From positions 1 to 56,601 of the forward strand of contig JASLMK010000042.1 in assembly GCA_030746555.1 (NCBI GenBank): a stretch of 56,601 nucleotides of DNA, given 5' to 3'. Below the pieces are notes generated by a model. It had not been told where the DNA came from. It ran no database searches and saw only the letters and a list, made by a program, of their open reading frames with translations. Source of the DNA: Planctomycetota bacterium. GTDB taxonomy: Bacteria; Planctomycetota; UBA1135; GCA-002686595. Below are positions 7,556-15,893 of the stretch, piece after piece; the stretch's first letter is position 1, and every line of letters begins with the position of its first letter. The position numbers and the translations under genes were made by a program.

Positions 7556-7754
7556 GCCCGGATGATTCATGAAGACGTGCACGAGACACAGCAACTCGGT
7601 TCGGGGCGGTGCCTTGCGGGTTCTGGCGACGCAGGCGACCCTGCACGGGTCGTCGAGGAGGCCAGGTTTTCGAAGAGCGCCGCCAGGTGCCGAGAGGCCG
7701 TCGAAGACGGCCGATGGCGAGGTCTGGTGTGGGTGTTCGTGAATGACCCGGGCT
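7555..7754. mobile_element. 200-bp element with terminal inverted repeats (MITE-like)
   Basis: The left end AGCCCGGATGATTCATGAAGA (7555-7575) matches the reverse complement of the right end (7734-7754) at 17 of 21 positions. There is no transposase inside and no clear target duplication. The ends resemble, from memory, the CCCGGG...ATTCATGAA termini of some insertion sequences (IS1380-like), so this is probably a deletion relic or a non-autonomous element. The imperfect ends and missing target duplication suggest it is old. Confidence 0.5.
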
Positions 7755-7866
7755 GGCAGACCTCCTCCCACGGTGGGCGCTCGGCGCAGCTTTCGACACT
7801 CGGGGACGACCTCGCACCGCGGTCCTTCACGGAGTCACGGTAGGACCCCGTCGTGTACGGCTCGAC

Positions 7867-7881
7867 GAGGGAGCCTCCCTC
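7867..7881 (-). terminator. Hairpin after the FemAB-like gene
   Basis: GAGGGA (7867-7872) and TCCCTC (7876-7881) with a three-base loop, directly after the stop codon of the minus-strand gene. No T-run. The remaining bases between the repeat element and this hairpin (7755-7866) show nothing. Confidence 0.35.
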
Positions 7882-9069
7882 TCAGGGCAGGAAGATCGCG
7901 AGCCTCTCCGAGAGGGCGTGGCAGGCCCACAGCGGCAGGCGCGCCCAGGTCCGCCGCAACAGGGCGGTCCTGGGGTTGGAGGGATGGAAGGAGGGCAGGG
8001 CGGCAGCGGCGTCGAGGAGTGCGTAGCAGTAGTGGAGCGGCGTCGCATCGAAACCCTGGTTGGCCTTGAACACGCAGGCCCCCGAGTCCTTGCGGCTGCG
8101 GCCGAGATCGAAGGTCCGGTAGCCGTGGCGGACGCCCCACTCCATGCAGGCGGCGATCAGGAAGGTCGTGGCGTGGAAGCGCCGGTTCGCCTCCGGCGTG
8201 GTGCCGATGTAGTACATCGCCAGCTCGTCGCGGTGCAGGAACGACAGGCTCACCGCGAGCAGCTCGTCACCGCGCCTGGCCGCGTGCAGGACGAAGGCAT
8301 CGCCCAGCTCCGTCTCCAGGGCTTCCCACCAGCGCTCGGGCAGGCCCGGTGAGCCCAGGCTCCGCTTGCTCGAGAGGAACAGGCGGGCGAGATCCCCCCG
8401 CAGGTGGTGGCCCTCCTCCACCCACAGGCCGTCGCGCCCCACGGCCCGGCGCAAGGCCTTGCGCTCAGTCCGTGGGAAGGTGTTCAAGACCTCGTCGGCG
8501 CGCTCGGGCAGAGGCTTGCGGTAGGTGACGTACAGGTCCGAGGGGATCAGGTTCGCCAGGCCGAGGTCTTCGCGACAGCGCAGCTCGACGCGGCCTACCC
8601 CGGCTCTTGCCGCTTGCTCGAGGGCCTCCGCCACGAGCCGCTCGGAGATCCGCGGGCTCTCCGCCAGGGGGCCGCCGTAGACCCCCCACGGAGCGGAGAT
8701 CCAGCTGCGCCCGCCCAGGACGCGCCGGCAGCTCGTGAGGGGCAGGACGCCGACGACGCGACCGTCCTCGAGGGCGACGAGATCCCGCGCTTGGGCCCCT
8801 AACGCGCCCTCGACCGCGCGCGACCAGCCCGAGAGGTGGAACAGGGCCGAGGAGGGGTGGGAGCGAACGAACTCGTCACGCTCCCGGTCGTCGCCCGCCC
8901 GGGAAGTCCTGATGACGAGTTCCCCCGGCCCGGCCTCGCCGGGAGCCGCCTCGCCCCGCGCTCCCCACGGATCCGGCCGCGCCGGCCGTCGGACTCCCGG
9001 CGCGGAGGGGTAGCACGGTTCCGGAGAGGAGGGATCGGGCGGGTAGGCGGGGTCGACGCGAATGTTCAT
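7882..9069 (-). CDS. FemAB-like GNAT acyltransferase
   Basis: 395 residues. The core from about residue 50 (LVIRTSRAGDDRERDEFVRSHP) to 345 has the doubled GNAT fold of FemAB/FmhB-type proteins. It includes the PEP-CTERM/exosortase-associated variant: SSALFHLSGWSRAVEGALG, PWGVYGGPLAE, then TTFLIAACMEWGVRHGYRTFDLGRSRKDSGACVFKANQGF, here cited as two adjoining segments of the family signature. Members transfer amino-acyl or acyl groups in cell-envelope or polysaccharide biosynthesis. The first 45 residues are Pro-rich and not conserved, so the true start may be later; ATG 9069 is the only ATG. No exosortase gene is in the window, though a CpsD-like ATPase is 8 kb away. Confidence 0.7.
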   Translation of the reverse strand: MNIRVDPAYPPDPSSPEPCYPSAPGVRRPARPDPWGARGEAAPGEAGPGELVIRTSRAGDDRERDEFVRSHPSSALFHLSGWSRAVEGALGAQARDLVALEDGRVVGVLPLTSCRRVLGGRSWISAPWGVYGGPLAESPRISERLVAEALEQAARAGVGRVELRCREDLGLANLIPSDLYVTYRKPLPERADEVLNTFPRTERKALRRAVGRDGLWVEEGHHLRGDLARLFLSSKRSLGSPGLPERWWEALETELGDAFVLHAARRGDELLAVSLSFLHRDELAMYYIGTTPEANRRFHATTFLIAACMEWGVRHGYRTFDLGRSRKDSGACVFKANQGFDATPLHYCYALLDAAAALPSFHPSNPRTALLRRTWARLPLWACHALSERLAIFLP

Positions 9070-9256
9070 GGGGCGGGGATGCCCCAGAGCGCATCCGGGC
9101 TACGGGATCCGGCCGGCGGCAGCGGACCCCCGCCCGCGTGGATCGCCGCGATCCCTCGGCCGTCATCGACAGCCGCCCCCTCGGGGCTGAAGCGCCGCTT
9201 CTCAAACGAGCGGCGCTCGGCCCTCCCACTTCAGGGCGTCCGCCCGCCGGGCGCAC

Positions 9257-10183
9257 TCAATGCGGGCTCACCGAGGAGCGGAACCCCGCCGGCTTGAGGG
9301 CCAAGAGGGAGCAGTCGACCCGATCGAGCACGCGCTCGGCGGTCGAGCCCAGAGAGCGCCCGGGGAGGTCGGGGGTCGAGACCGTGCCCATCACCAGCAG
9401 GTCCGGATCGAGGTGGTCGACCGCCTCGCGGATCACCCCGGCGGGACGACCCGTCCCGAAGAGCACGTCGTGCTCCACCCCCGGCGCCGGACCCGCGGCG
9501 ACCCCGGCGCGGATGTGCTCGCCCGCCCCGGCGCGCAGGCCGTCACGGTGGGCCTCGAAGGCCTCCGCGCCCAGTTCCTCCCGCCGTTCGCGCAGGTCGA
9601 GGGGTGTGCTCCAGGCGTGGACGACGGTCAGCTGGCACTCCCCGCGGCCGGCGACCCAGGCCGCCGCGTCCACGACCTCGTCGGCCACGGGGCTGAGGTC
9701 GCTGGCGGCGAGCACGCAGCGGTGGACGAGGTCGTGGCCGGGCTTGACCGCCCAGACCGGACAGGGGCACTTGCGCAGGAGCTTGACCGCCACCGTCCCC
9801 AGGGCGCGCCCGTCGGCGGCGGGCTCGTTGCGCTTGCCGACGACGACGAGATCGACCTCCCCGCCCAGGGCCCTGCGCGTGGCGTCCAGCCAGGCGCGCT
9901 CGGTCGTGACCTCCAGCTCGGCGGGCACGCCCAGACGGCGGGCCTCGGCGAGGGCCCGGCCCAGGGCCGCCGCCCCGCGCCGGTCGGGCCGCTCGAGACC
10001 GACCGGCCGCTGGACCCCCTTCGAGTCGCGGTAGCGCGGCCGGAACACCGAGTGCAGAAAGGTGACCGAGCCGCCCACCGAGCCCGCCAGCCAGAGCGCT
10101 TGCTCGACCGCGTTCCAGCTCCCCGGCGAGACCGCGTCGCCAGCCAGCTCGAGGCCGACGAGGATGCGCTGGCAGCGGTCCAT
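9257..10183 (-). CDS. Tandem universal stress protein
   Basis: 308 residues containing two Usp domains (about 1-150 and 155-303). The first ends in VVVGKRNEPAADGRALG; the second has VMGTVSTPDLPGRSLGSTAER, the G-x2-G-x9-G-S/T ATP-binding motif in slightly altered form. Two-domain Usp proteins of the UspE type bind ATP or AMP and act in stress survival. The gene starts six bases after pgi ends and is likely co-transcribed with it. Confidence 0.8.
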   Translation of the reverse strand: MDRCQRILVGLELAGDAVSPGSWNAVEQALWLAGSVGGSVTFLHSVFRPRYRDSKGVQRPVGLERPDRRGAAALGRALAEARRLGVPAELEVTTERAWLDATRRALGGEVDLVVVGKRNEPAADGRALGTVAVKLLRKCPCPVWAVKPGHDLVHRCVLAASDLSPVADEVVDAAAWVAGRGECQLTVVHAWSTPLDLRERREELGAEAFEAHRDGLRAGAGEHIRAGVAAGPAPGVEHDVLFGTGRPAGVIREAVDHLDPDLLVMGTVSTPDLPGRSLGSTAERVLDRVDCSLLALKPAGFRSSVSPH

Positions 10184-10189
10184 GTGCGC

Positions 10190-11581
10190 TCAGACGCGGC
10201 GCGGCGCACCCGACCCGGCGGCCTCGATGGCGGCGCGCCGTTCCTCGTAGCCCTCCCGCCCCATCAGGGCGTAGGCCGCGACCTTGCCCGCCTCGACGCC
10301 CGGCTGGTCGAAGGCGTCCACGTCGTAGTGCTCCCCCATGACCGCCACCGCCAGCTCCATCAGGAACAGGTACTGGCCGACGCTGTGGGCGTCGACGGTT
10401 GGGAAGAGCACGCTCACGCTGGGGCGCGAGGCCTCGCGCAGGGCGACGCGCGTGCCGTCCCGCTCGGCCGCGAACAGCTCCCCCAGCCCGCGGCCGCCGA
10501 GGTAGTCGAGGGCCTCCAGCCCCGCAGGGACGGCGGGGATCGTGACCTCCCTGTGAGGGCGCTCCACGCACAGGAGCGTGAACCACTTGTCGTGCGGTCC
10601 CTCGACGTACAGCTGCACCTGACTGTGCTGGTCGGTCACCCCCACCGCCCGCACGGGGGTCGGGCCGGCGAAGCACTCCTGCCCGCCGCGGCTCACACGC
10701 TTGCCGATCGACTCGGCCAGGAGCTGGGCGTACCAGTCGCCCAGGTTCCGCAGGCGATGGCTGTAGGCGAAGGTGACCGAGATCGGCTTGTTCGCCCGCG
10801 CCTGCATCCACCACTGCAGGGCGGCGTAGACCAGGGCAGGGTTCTCTCCGAGGCGCTCGCTCTCGCAGCGACGCGCCATGGCCGCCGCGCCGGCCGCGAG
10901 GGACTCGATGTCCACTCCGACCAGGGCGGAGGAGAGCAGACCCACCGGCGAGAGCACGCTGAAGCGGCCGCCGACGCCCTCGGGAACGACGAACGAAGCG
11001 TAGCCCTCGCGCTCGACGACCTCCCGCAGGACGCCCTTCTCGGCGTCGGTCGTGATGACGACGTGCTCGCGGTGGCCCTCCTCCCCCAACCGCTCCACCA
11101 ACAGGTCGCGGAAGATCAGGAACTGGCTCATCGTCTCCGCCGTGCCGCCGGACTTGCTGATCACGTTGAACAGGGTCCGGGACGGGTCGAAGCGCTCCAT
11201 CCACTCGCCGATCAGGTCCGGATCGACGTTGTCGAGCACGAACAGGCGCGGCAGCCCGTCGGGCGGACAGAGGTTGTGGAACGGGCCCTGGAGGGCGGTG
11301 AACAGGGCCGTGTTCCCCAGGGCCGAGCCGCCGATGCCGAGCACGACCACGTTCTGGAAGCGCCCGGCCACCGAGGCGGCGTACTCGCCGATGCGCCCGC
11401 GGACCTCGTGCGCGTCGGGCAGGCCGAGCCAGCACAGGTCGCGCTCGCGGCGGGCGAGCACCCCCCGCAGGGCCGCGGCCGAGGGGGCGGCCAAGGCGTC
11501 GAGGTCGGCCTCGGTGATGCCGTGTTCGGGGCCGACGGCGTCGGCCAGGGCGCAGGTGTAGTCCAGCTGCACGGATTCCAT
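10190..11581 (-). CDS. pgi: Glucose-6-phosphate isomerase
   Basis: 463 residues, the shorter Bacillus/Thermotoga-type enzyme that interconverts glucose-6-phosphate and fructose-6-phosphate. Visible motifs are GIGGSALG (82-89), the SIS-type phosphate loop ISKSGGTAET (141-150) and GGRFSVLSPVG (204-214), the family signature. The C-terminal helix around QPGVEAGK carries the usual lysine. It sits between yugP-like and usp genes on the same strand with gaps of 43 and 6 bases, so the three may form one transcript. Confidence 0.93.
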   Translation of the reverse strand: MESVQLDYTCALADAVGPEHGITEADLDALAAPSAAALRGVLARRERDLCWLGLPDAHEVRGRIGEYAASVAGRFQNVVVLGIGGSALGNTALFTALQGPFHNLCPPDGLPRLFVLDNVDPDLIGEWMERFDPSRTLFNVISKSGGTAETMSQFLIFRDLLVERLGEEGHREHVVITTDAEKGVLREVVEREGYASFVVPEGVGGRFSVLSPVGLLSSALVGVDIESLAAGAAAMARRCESERLGENPALVYAALQWWMQARANKPISVTFAYSHRLRNLGDWYAQLLAESIGKRVSRGGQECFAGPTPVRAVGVTDQHSQVQLYVEGPHDKWFTLLCVERPHREVTIPAVPAGLEALDYLGGRGLGELFAAERDGTRVALREASRPSVSVLFPTVDAHSVGQYLFLMELAVAVMGEHYDVDAFDQPGVEAGKVAAYALMGREGYEERRAAIEAAGSGAPRRV

Positions 11582-11624
11582 GGGCAGGCGGGGCTCGGAG
11601 TCGGGGGGGTCGGGAGCGGCGCGC

Positions 11625-12293
11625 TCAGTCCCGGGCGCGCAGGACGAGGTACACGAGGGTCAGCACGGCCTGCAGGGCGGCGGCGACGTAGGTCATGGCC
11701 GCGGCACCGAGGACCTTCTCGACCCCCAGGGCCTCCTCCTGGGTCTGGACGATGCCGCTGGAAGCCAGCACGGCCTTGGCGCGGTTGCTCGCGTTGAATT
11801 CGACCGGCAGGGTCACCAGCTGGAACACGACCGTGCAGGCGAAGGCGGCGATGGCGATCCAGATCAGGCTGGGGATGGCGGCGAAGTAGGCCACCATCAA
11901 GAGCGGCATCCAAAGCTGGGAGCCGAGCATCGTCACCGGCACGAGCTTGCTGCGCAGGCCGAGGGGAACGTAGCCCGCCACGTCCTGGATCGCGTGGCCG
12001 GCCTCGTGGGCCCCGACGGCGATCGAGGAGATCGAGCGCCCGTCGTGGACCTCGGGCGAGAGGCGCAGGGTCTTCGTGCGCGGATCGTAGTGGTCGGAGA
12101 GGAACCCCCGGTGGCGCTCGATGGTGACCTCCGCCCCGCCGGCGCGGGCGACGGCGGCGGCGGCTTGGGCGCCGGTCATTCCCGAGCGCACGCCCACCTT
12201 CTCGTAGCGGCGGAAGACGGTCTTCACGCGCAGGGAGGCCCAGATGGCGGGGAGGGCGAAGACGGTGGTGATGATCAGGTATTCGAAGTACAT
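11625..12293 (-). CDS. YugP-family membrane zinc metallopeptidase
   Basis: 222 residues from the ATG at 12293, preceded by AAGGAAG seven bases upstream (12301-12307 on the minus strand). It has an N-terminal membrane helix (MYFEYLIITTVFALPAIWAS), the zinc motif HEAGH at 96-100, and two or three C-terminal helices, as in the DUF-type neutral zinc metallopeptidases related to B. subtilis YugP. The natural substrate of the family is not known. An open frame extends 45 codons further upstream but lacks conservation and a start context. Confidence 0.85.
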   Translation of the reverse strand: MYFEYLIITTVFALPAIWASLRVKTVFRRYEKVGVRSGMTGAQAAAAVARAGGAEVTIERHRGFLSDHYDPRTKTLRLSPEVHDGRSISSIAVGAHEAGHAIQDVAGYVPLGLRSKLVPVTMLGSQLWMPLLMVAYFAAIPSLIWIAIAAFACTVVFQLVTLPVEFNASNRAKAVLASSGIVQTQEEALGVEKVLGAAAMTYVAAALQAVLTLVYLVLRARD

Positions 12294-12432
12294 GGGCGGG
12301 CTTCCTTCTCGGTCGAATCGGCGAGCCCCTCCTATACGGTCTGGACCGGCCGGATGAGAGCCCTTCTCCCCGGACTTGGGCCGCGAGGGCGCCCTGCGGG
12401 GGTCCTGGGGGTTCCCTCCGGGCCGCAACCTC

Positions 12433-12438
12433 TACTAT
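12433..12438 (+). promoter_or_regulatory. TACTAT, candidate -10 of merR-like gene
   Basis: AT-rich hexamer in the 192-base divergent spacer, 47 bases before the ATG at 12486. It conforms to the TAnnnT pattern. Confidence 0.4.
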
Positions 12439-12485
12439 CATGCCGGGTAATCCACGAGCTCGGGCGCCCACGCCCGGGACCGGTC

Positions 12486-12959
12486 ATGAGCGAGAACAAC
12501 GGGCTGCTGAAGATCGGGGACTTCGCCGAGGCGGCGAACACCAACCTGCGCACCCTGCGCTACTACGAGGAGCTGGGGCTGTTGACCCCGGCCTCGCGCA
12601 GCGCGGGCGGTTTCCGCTACTACCGCCCCACCGACGTCCACCGCGTGCTCCTGATCCGCAGCCTGCAGGAGCTGGGACTGCACCTCGACCGCATCCGAGA
12701 CCTGATGGGCTCGCGGGAAGCCCTGGAGGGCCGCCGGGAGCTCCTCGAGCGCACCCGCCGGGCCCTCGGGGAGCACCTCGAACTGCTGGAGAAGCGTCGG
12801 CGCGTGCTCGACGAGCAGAGTGGGAGCGTCCGTTCGGCCTTGGACAAGCTCGACGCCTGCGACGGCTGCGAGCACTCTCCCGGCCCGGAGAACAACTACT
12901 GCGAGCCCTGCACGAGGACCGGGACGGCGCTCCCCGACCTCTTGAGCGCCCTGTTCTGA
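12486..12959 (+). CDS. MerR-family regulator with paired CxxC motif
   Basis: 157 residues. The winged helix typical of MerR occupies residues 7-75 (IGDFAEAANTNLRTLRYYEE, GGFRYYRPTDVHRVLLIRSL), followed by a long dimerisation helix to about 120. The C-terminus carries C125-x2-C128 and C139-x2-C142, a spacing that could hold zinc or another metal. MerR proteins twist promoters with long spacers in response to metals, redox or ligands. The inducer is unknown. It is divergent from the yugP-like gene and 102 bases ahead of an uncharacterised gene. Confidence 0.85.
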   Translation: MSENNGLLKIGDFAEAANTNLRTLRYYEELGLLTPASRSAGGFRYYRPTDVHRVLLIRSLQELGLHLDRIRDLMGSREALEGRRELLERTRRALGEHLELLEKRRRVLDEQSGSVRSALDKLDACDGCEHSPGPENNYCEPCTRTGTALPDLLSALF

Positions 12960-13061
12960 TTTTCGGCACCCGGGCTTGCCCACCGGTCCTCTCTCGCCCA
13001 CAGGCCCCAAGGAGCGCGGCGATCCTGCCGATGGAAGGCGGATCGGGCGACCCTCGACCCC

Positions 13062-13613
13062 ATGAGCCAGCAAGACCACACCGCCACCTACGAGGTCCGC
13101 ATCCGCGGCCTGTTCCGTCGGCGCCACGTCGTCTGTGGCCCCGACGGCGAGTTGGGGGTCGTGCGCCTGCGGCGCAACCGCTGGGGCATGGTCGCCGGCG
13201 GGAGCTACCGGCCCACCGAGGGCGAAGTGCTCCTCTTCCGCCGCGACCCCGGGATCCTGCGCAGCCAGTTCTCCCTGTGGACCGAGGGCCGCGAGTGGTT
13301 GGGCGCCTCCCTGCGCTGGAGCTTCGCCGCCCGGGAGATCTCGATCTCGACCGGCGGGCGGCCCTTCCGCGTCGTGCCCATGCCCGGCCTGCGCCGCGGC
13401 TGGCGCCTGGTCGCCCCCAAGACCGGCGAGGTGGCCCGCATCCACGCCCCCCTGTTCCGTCGCCGCATCACCATCGAGGTCGGGCGCCGGCTGGACTTCG
13501 AGCTCTTGCTCTTCGCCTACTTCCTCGCCGCCCAGATCATGAGGGAGTCGGTCTGGCCCGGCCCCCAGCCGGAGGGATCGCCTTCGGCTCTCGCCGCAAC
13601 CGGGCGTTCCTGA
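13062..13613 (+). CDS. Uncharacterised beta-rich protein
   Basis: 183 residues, no signal peptide. The pattern of short alternating strands (YEVRIRGLFRRRHVVCGPDG, WGMVAGGSYRPTEG, WLGASLRWSFAAREISIS) and the final hydrophobic helix (FELLLFAYFLAAQIMRE) suggest a phospholipid-scramblase/LURP-one/Tubby-like barrel in which the last helix lies inside the barrel, but the similarity is only of pattern. The function is unknown. Its codon usage is that of the neighbours. It lies downstream of the MerR-like gene and may be co-transcribed. Confidence 0.55.
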   Translation: MSQQDHTATYEVRIRGLFRRRHVVCGPDGELGVVRLRRNRWGMVAGGSYRPTEGEVLLFRRDPGILRSQFSLWTEGREWLGASLRWSFAAREISISTGGRPFRVVPMPGLRRGWRLVAPKTGEVARIHAPLFRRRITIEVGRRLDFELLLFAYFLAAQIMRESVWPGPQPEGSPSALAATGRS

Positions 13614-13702
13614 TCCGTGGCGAGCCCCGATCGCCTGCCCTCCTGGCGCCGTTTTGAGGGAAGACTCGGCCCCCGGGAGCGTCCACGACTCCGTCGGGGC
13701 CG

Positions 13703-13714
13703 GGGACCGGTCCC
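13703..13714. promoter_or_regulatory. 12-bp perfect palindrome, operator-like
   Basis: GGGACCGGTCCC ends six bases before a TACAAT hexamer, in the position of the -10/-35 spacer, which suits a repressor site. Confidence 0.35.
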
Positions 13715-13720
13715 GATCCG

Positions 13721-13726
13721 TACAAT
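13721..13726 (+). promoter_or_regulatory. TACAAT -10 box
   Basis: Best match to the standard -10 consensus in this part of the window; about 107 bases before the ATG at 13834. Confidence 0.45.
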
Positions 13727-13833
13727 CTGCCCCGTGGTGCCTCGCGCACGCGCCTCACGCCCCCTGAACGCCTCCTGAGCATCCTGAGCCTCGCCCGCCC
13801 ACGGGCGCGCCCTCCTCCACCCCCTGACTGCCG

Positions 13834-15819
13834 ATGAAACCCCTCCTCGTCCTCGTGCTCGTGGGCCTCGCCGCCGGCGCCCTCTTCTTCGCCCTCAACA
13901 TCACGGGAGACGACGGTGGCGGCACGGCGCTCGGGCTGGGTCCCAAGGCGGTCGAGCCCGCGGTGGAGGCCTCGCGCCCGGGCGACGCCGAGCTGCGCGG
14001 CCCCGACGCCGGCAGCGGACGGGACATCGCGGCTCCCGCCGCCGTCGGCGATGCGCCCGACGCGCGGGCGGTCCTGACCGAGGGCTTCGAGAACGAGCTC
14101 GTCGGCAGGGTGCAGGACGAGAACGGCAGTGCGGTCGTCGGGGCCACGGTGACCCTCGGCAAGGCCTCCCTCTCGACGATGGTGTTCGTGAACGACCCGG
14201 TGGACCGCTCCGGCGAGCGGCACGCGAAGACCGGCGCACAGGGGGGCTTCAGCTTCACCGGCGTGGAGCCCTTCGACAGCTACGCCCTCACTGTCAAGCA
14301 CGCCGACTACTCCAAGGCCGAGGTCGGCGGCGTGCGGGTCGGCGCCGAGGGACGCTTCGAGCAAGCGCCGATCATCATGAAGGGCGGAGTCAGCCTGCGC
14401 GGCTACGTCCGCGACGTGACCGGCGGAGCGATCCCCGACGCGACGCTGCACCTCGACAGCATGTTCTACGCGCTCAACGAAGCCGTCGAGCACGACCACA
14501 CGGCGACGACCGACGCGTCGGGCTACTACGAGTTCTCCAACCTCGACGGGGGCAAGAAGGCGCTGAGCGTCTCCGCCGAGGGCTTCGGCAACGCCTTCAT
14601 CAACGGGCTCTCCTTCGACTCGGGCAAGCCCGCCTTCGAGCGCGACGTGACCCTCGAGGTGGCCGAGATGATCTGCGGCCGCGTCTTCGACCTGACCCAG
14701 ACCCCGATCGAGGGGGCAAGCGTCGCGGCGATCGCCTACTCCAACAGTACCCAGCAGTGCCGCGACGCGGCGGTCACCGACGCGAACGGGGAGTTCTGCC
14801 TGCGGTCCCTCAACGCCGGCAAGTACACGCTCGCGGTGAAGAAGCCCGGCTTCAAGGCGATCAACAACGTGCGCGCCGACACCGGTTCGATCAATGTGGT
14901 GATCGAGATGTCGCCCCAGGCCAGCGTGTCGGGGACGGTCCTCGCCCTCGCCTCGGGCGAGCCGGTCACCAACTTCACCTGCGTCCTGCGCCAGACCTAC
15001 GAAAACCACCCGGCCACGAGCCAGACCAAGGTGCGGCGTGACTTCCGTAGCCGCGACGGCTCCTACCGCCTCAACGACGTTCCGCCGGGCAACTACGTCG
15101 TCGAGGCGCGCGCGCGGGGCTTCGCCAACTCCTTCTCCGACCCCTTCCGGGTGGATCAGGGCGGCGTGGTCACGGGGGTGACCGTGCGCATGACTTCCGG
15201 CGGCTCGATCAGCGGCGTCGTCGTCGACGGGTCGGGGAACCCGGTCGCCCGCGCCCGGATCACGACCCACGACAACACTTGGACCGACAGCGAGTTCGAC
15301 CGGATGATGGGCGACATGATGCCCACCAACGCCTCCAAGGCGCAGGCGACCACGAAGGCGGACGGCTCGTTCACCCTGGAGAACCTCAAGCCGGAGACCT
15401 ACCAGATCCGCATCAAGTCGGGAGCCCACTGCGAGCTCATCAAGCAGGACATCCTCGTGAGCGAGGGCGGCGACACCTCGGTCGGGAACCTCGACCTGAT
15501 CGACGGCGGGACGATCTCGGGTGTCGTGCTCGACGCAACCGGACGGGCGGTCGCCGGCTCGCGGGTCGACCTGCGGGTGAACGGCCGCACCAACGGCATC
15601 CCGCGCTTCTACCAGACGAGCACCAACGCCTCGGGGAAGTACGTCCTCGCCAACGTCTTCCCCGGCAGCTATCGCCTGAACGCGATGCCCCCGCGCGCCG
15701 GGCGCGGCGGCGGCGGCGACTTCCTGCTGGACATGGGCGACCTCCAGCAGAACCAGAAGACCGTCACCGTCGTCGACGGCAAGCCGCTCACGATCGAGCT
15801 CAAGATCGGCGGGAACTGA
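13834..15819 (+). CDS. Exported carboxypeptidase-regulatory-repeat protein
   Basis: 661 residues. An N-terminal hydrophobic segment (MKPLLVLVLVGLAAGALFFA) is a signal peptide or anchor. The rest consists of about six consecutive transthyretin-like/CarboxypepD_reg beta-sandwich repeats with the family pattern GxVxDxxGxPIxxAxV and YxFxNLxxGxYxL. Examples are LVGRVQDENGSAVVGATVTL, LRGYVRDVTGGAIPDATLHL, ISGVVLDATGRAVAGSRVDL and YVLANVFPGSYRL. Such modules usually bind or space ligands on the cell surface. No catalytic domain is present. It is monocistronic with a palindrome upstream of its promoter-like box. Confidence 0.75.
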   Translation: MKPLLVLVLVGLAAGALFFALNITGDDGGGTALGLGPKAVEPAVEASRPGDAELRGPDAGSGRDIAAPAAVGDAPDARAVLTEGFENELVGRVQDENGSAVVGATVTLGKASLSTMVFVNDPVDRSGERHAKTGAQGGFSFTGVEPFDSYALTVKHADYSKAEVGGVRVGAEGRFEQAPIIMKGGVSLRGYVRDVTGGAIPDATLHLDSMFYALNEAVEHDHTATTDASGYYEFSNLDGGKKALSVSAEGFGNAFINGLSFDSGKPAFERDVTLEVAEMICGRVFDLTQTPIEGASVAAIAYSNSTQQCRDAAVTDANGEFCLRSLNAGKYTLAVKKPGFKAINNVRADTGSINVVIEMSPQASVSGTVLALASGEPVTNFTCVLRQTYENHPATSQTKVRRDFRSRDGSYRLNDVPPGNYVVEARARGFANSFSDPFRVDQGGVVTGVTVRMTSGGSISGVVVDGSGNPVARARITTHDNTWTDSEFDRMMGDMMPTNASKAQATTKADGSFTLENLKPETYQIRIKSGAHCELIKQDILVSEGGDTSVGNLDLIDGGTISGVVLDATGRAVAGSRVDLRVNGRTNGIPRFYQTSTNASGKYVLANVFPGSYRLNAMPPRAGRGGGGDFLLDMGDLQQNQKTVTVVDGKPLTIELKIGGN

Positions 15820-15878
15820 GCGCGCGGGACACGGCGAGGCCTTCGTCGGGCGGCCTGGGACGGCCGCCGGAGCGGGCC

Positions 15879-15884
15879 TATGCT
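15879..15884 (+). promoter_or_regulatory. TATGCT -10 box, nearly leaderless
   Basis: TATGCTgggaccgccATG: nine bases separate the box from the ATG at 15894. Confidence 0.55.
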
Positions 15885-15893
15885 GGGACCGCC

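Noticed and set aside
7532..7843. Open frame of about 100 codons across the inverted-repeat element, and two on the opposite strand
   Set aside because: They run through the terminal repeats, overlap the asd promoter and match no transposase I know.
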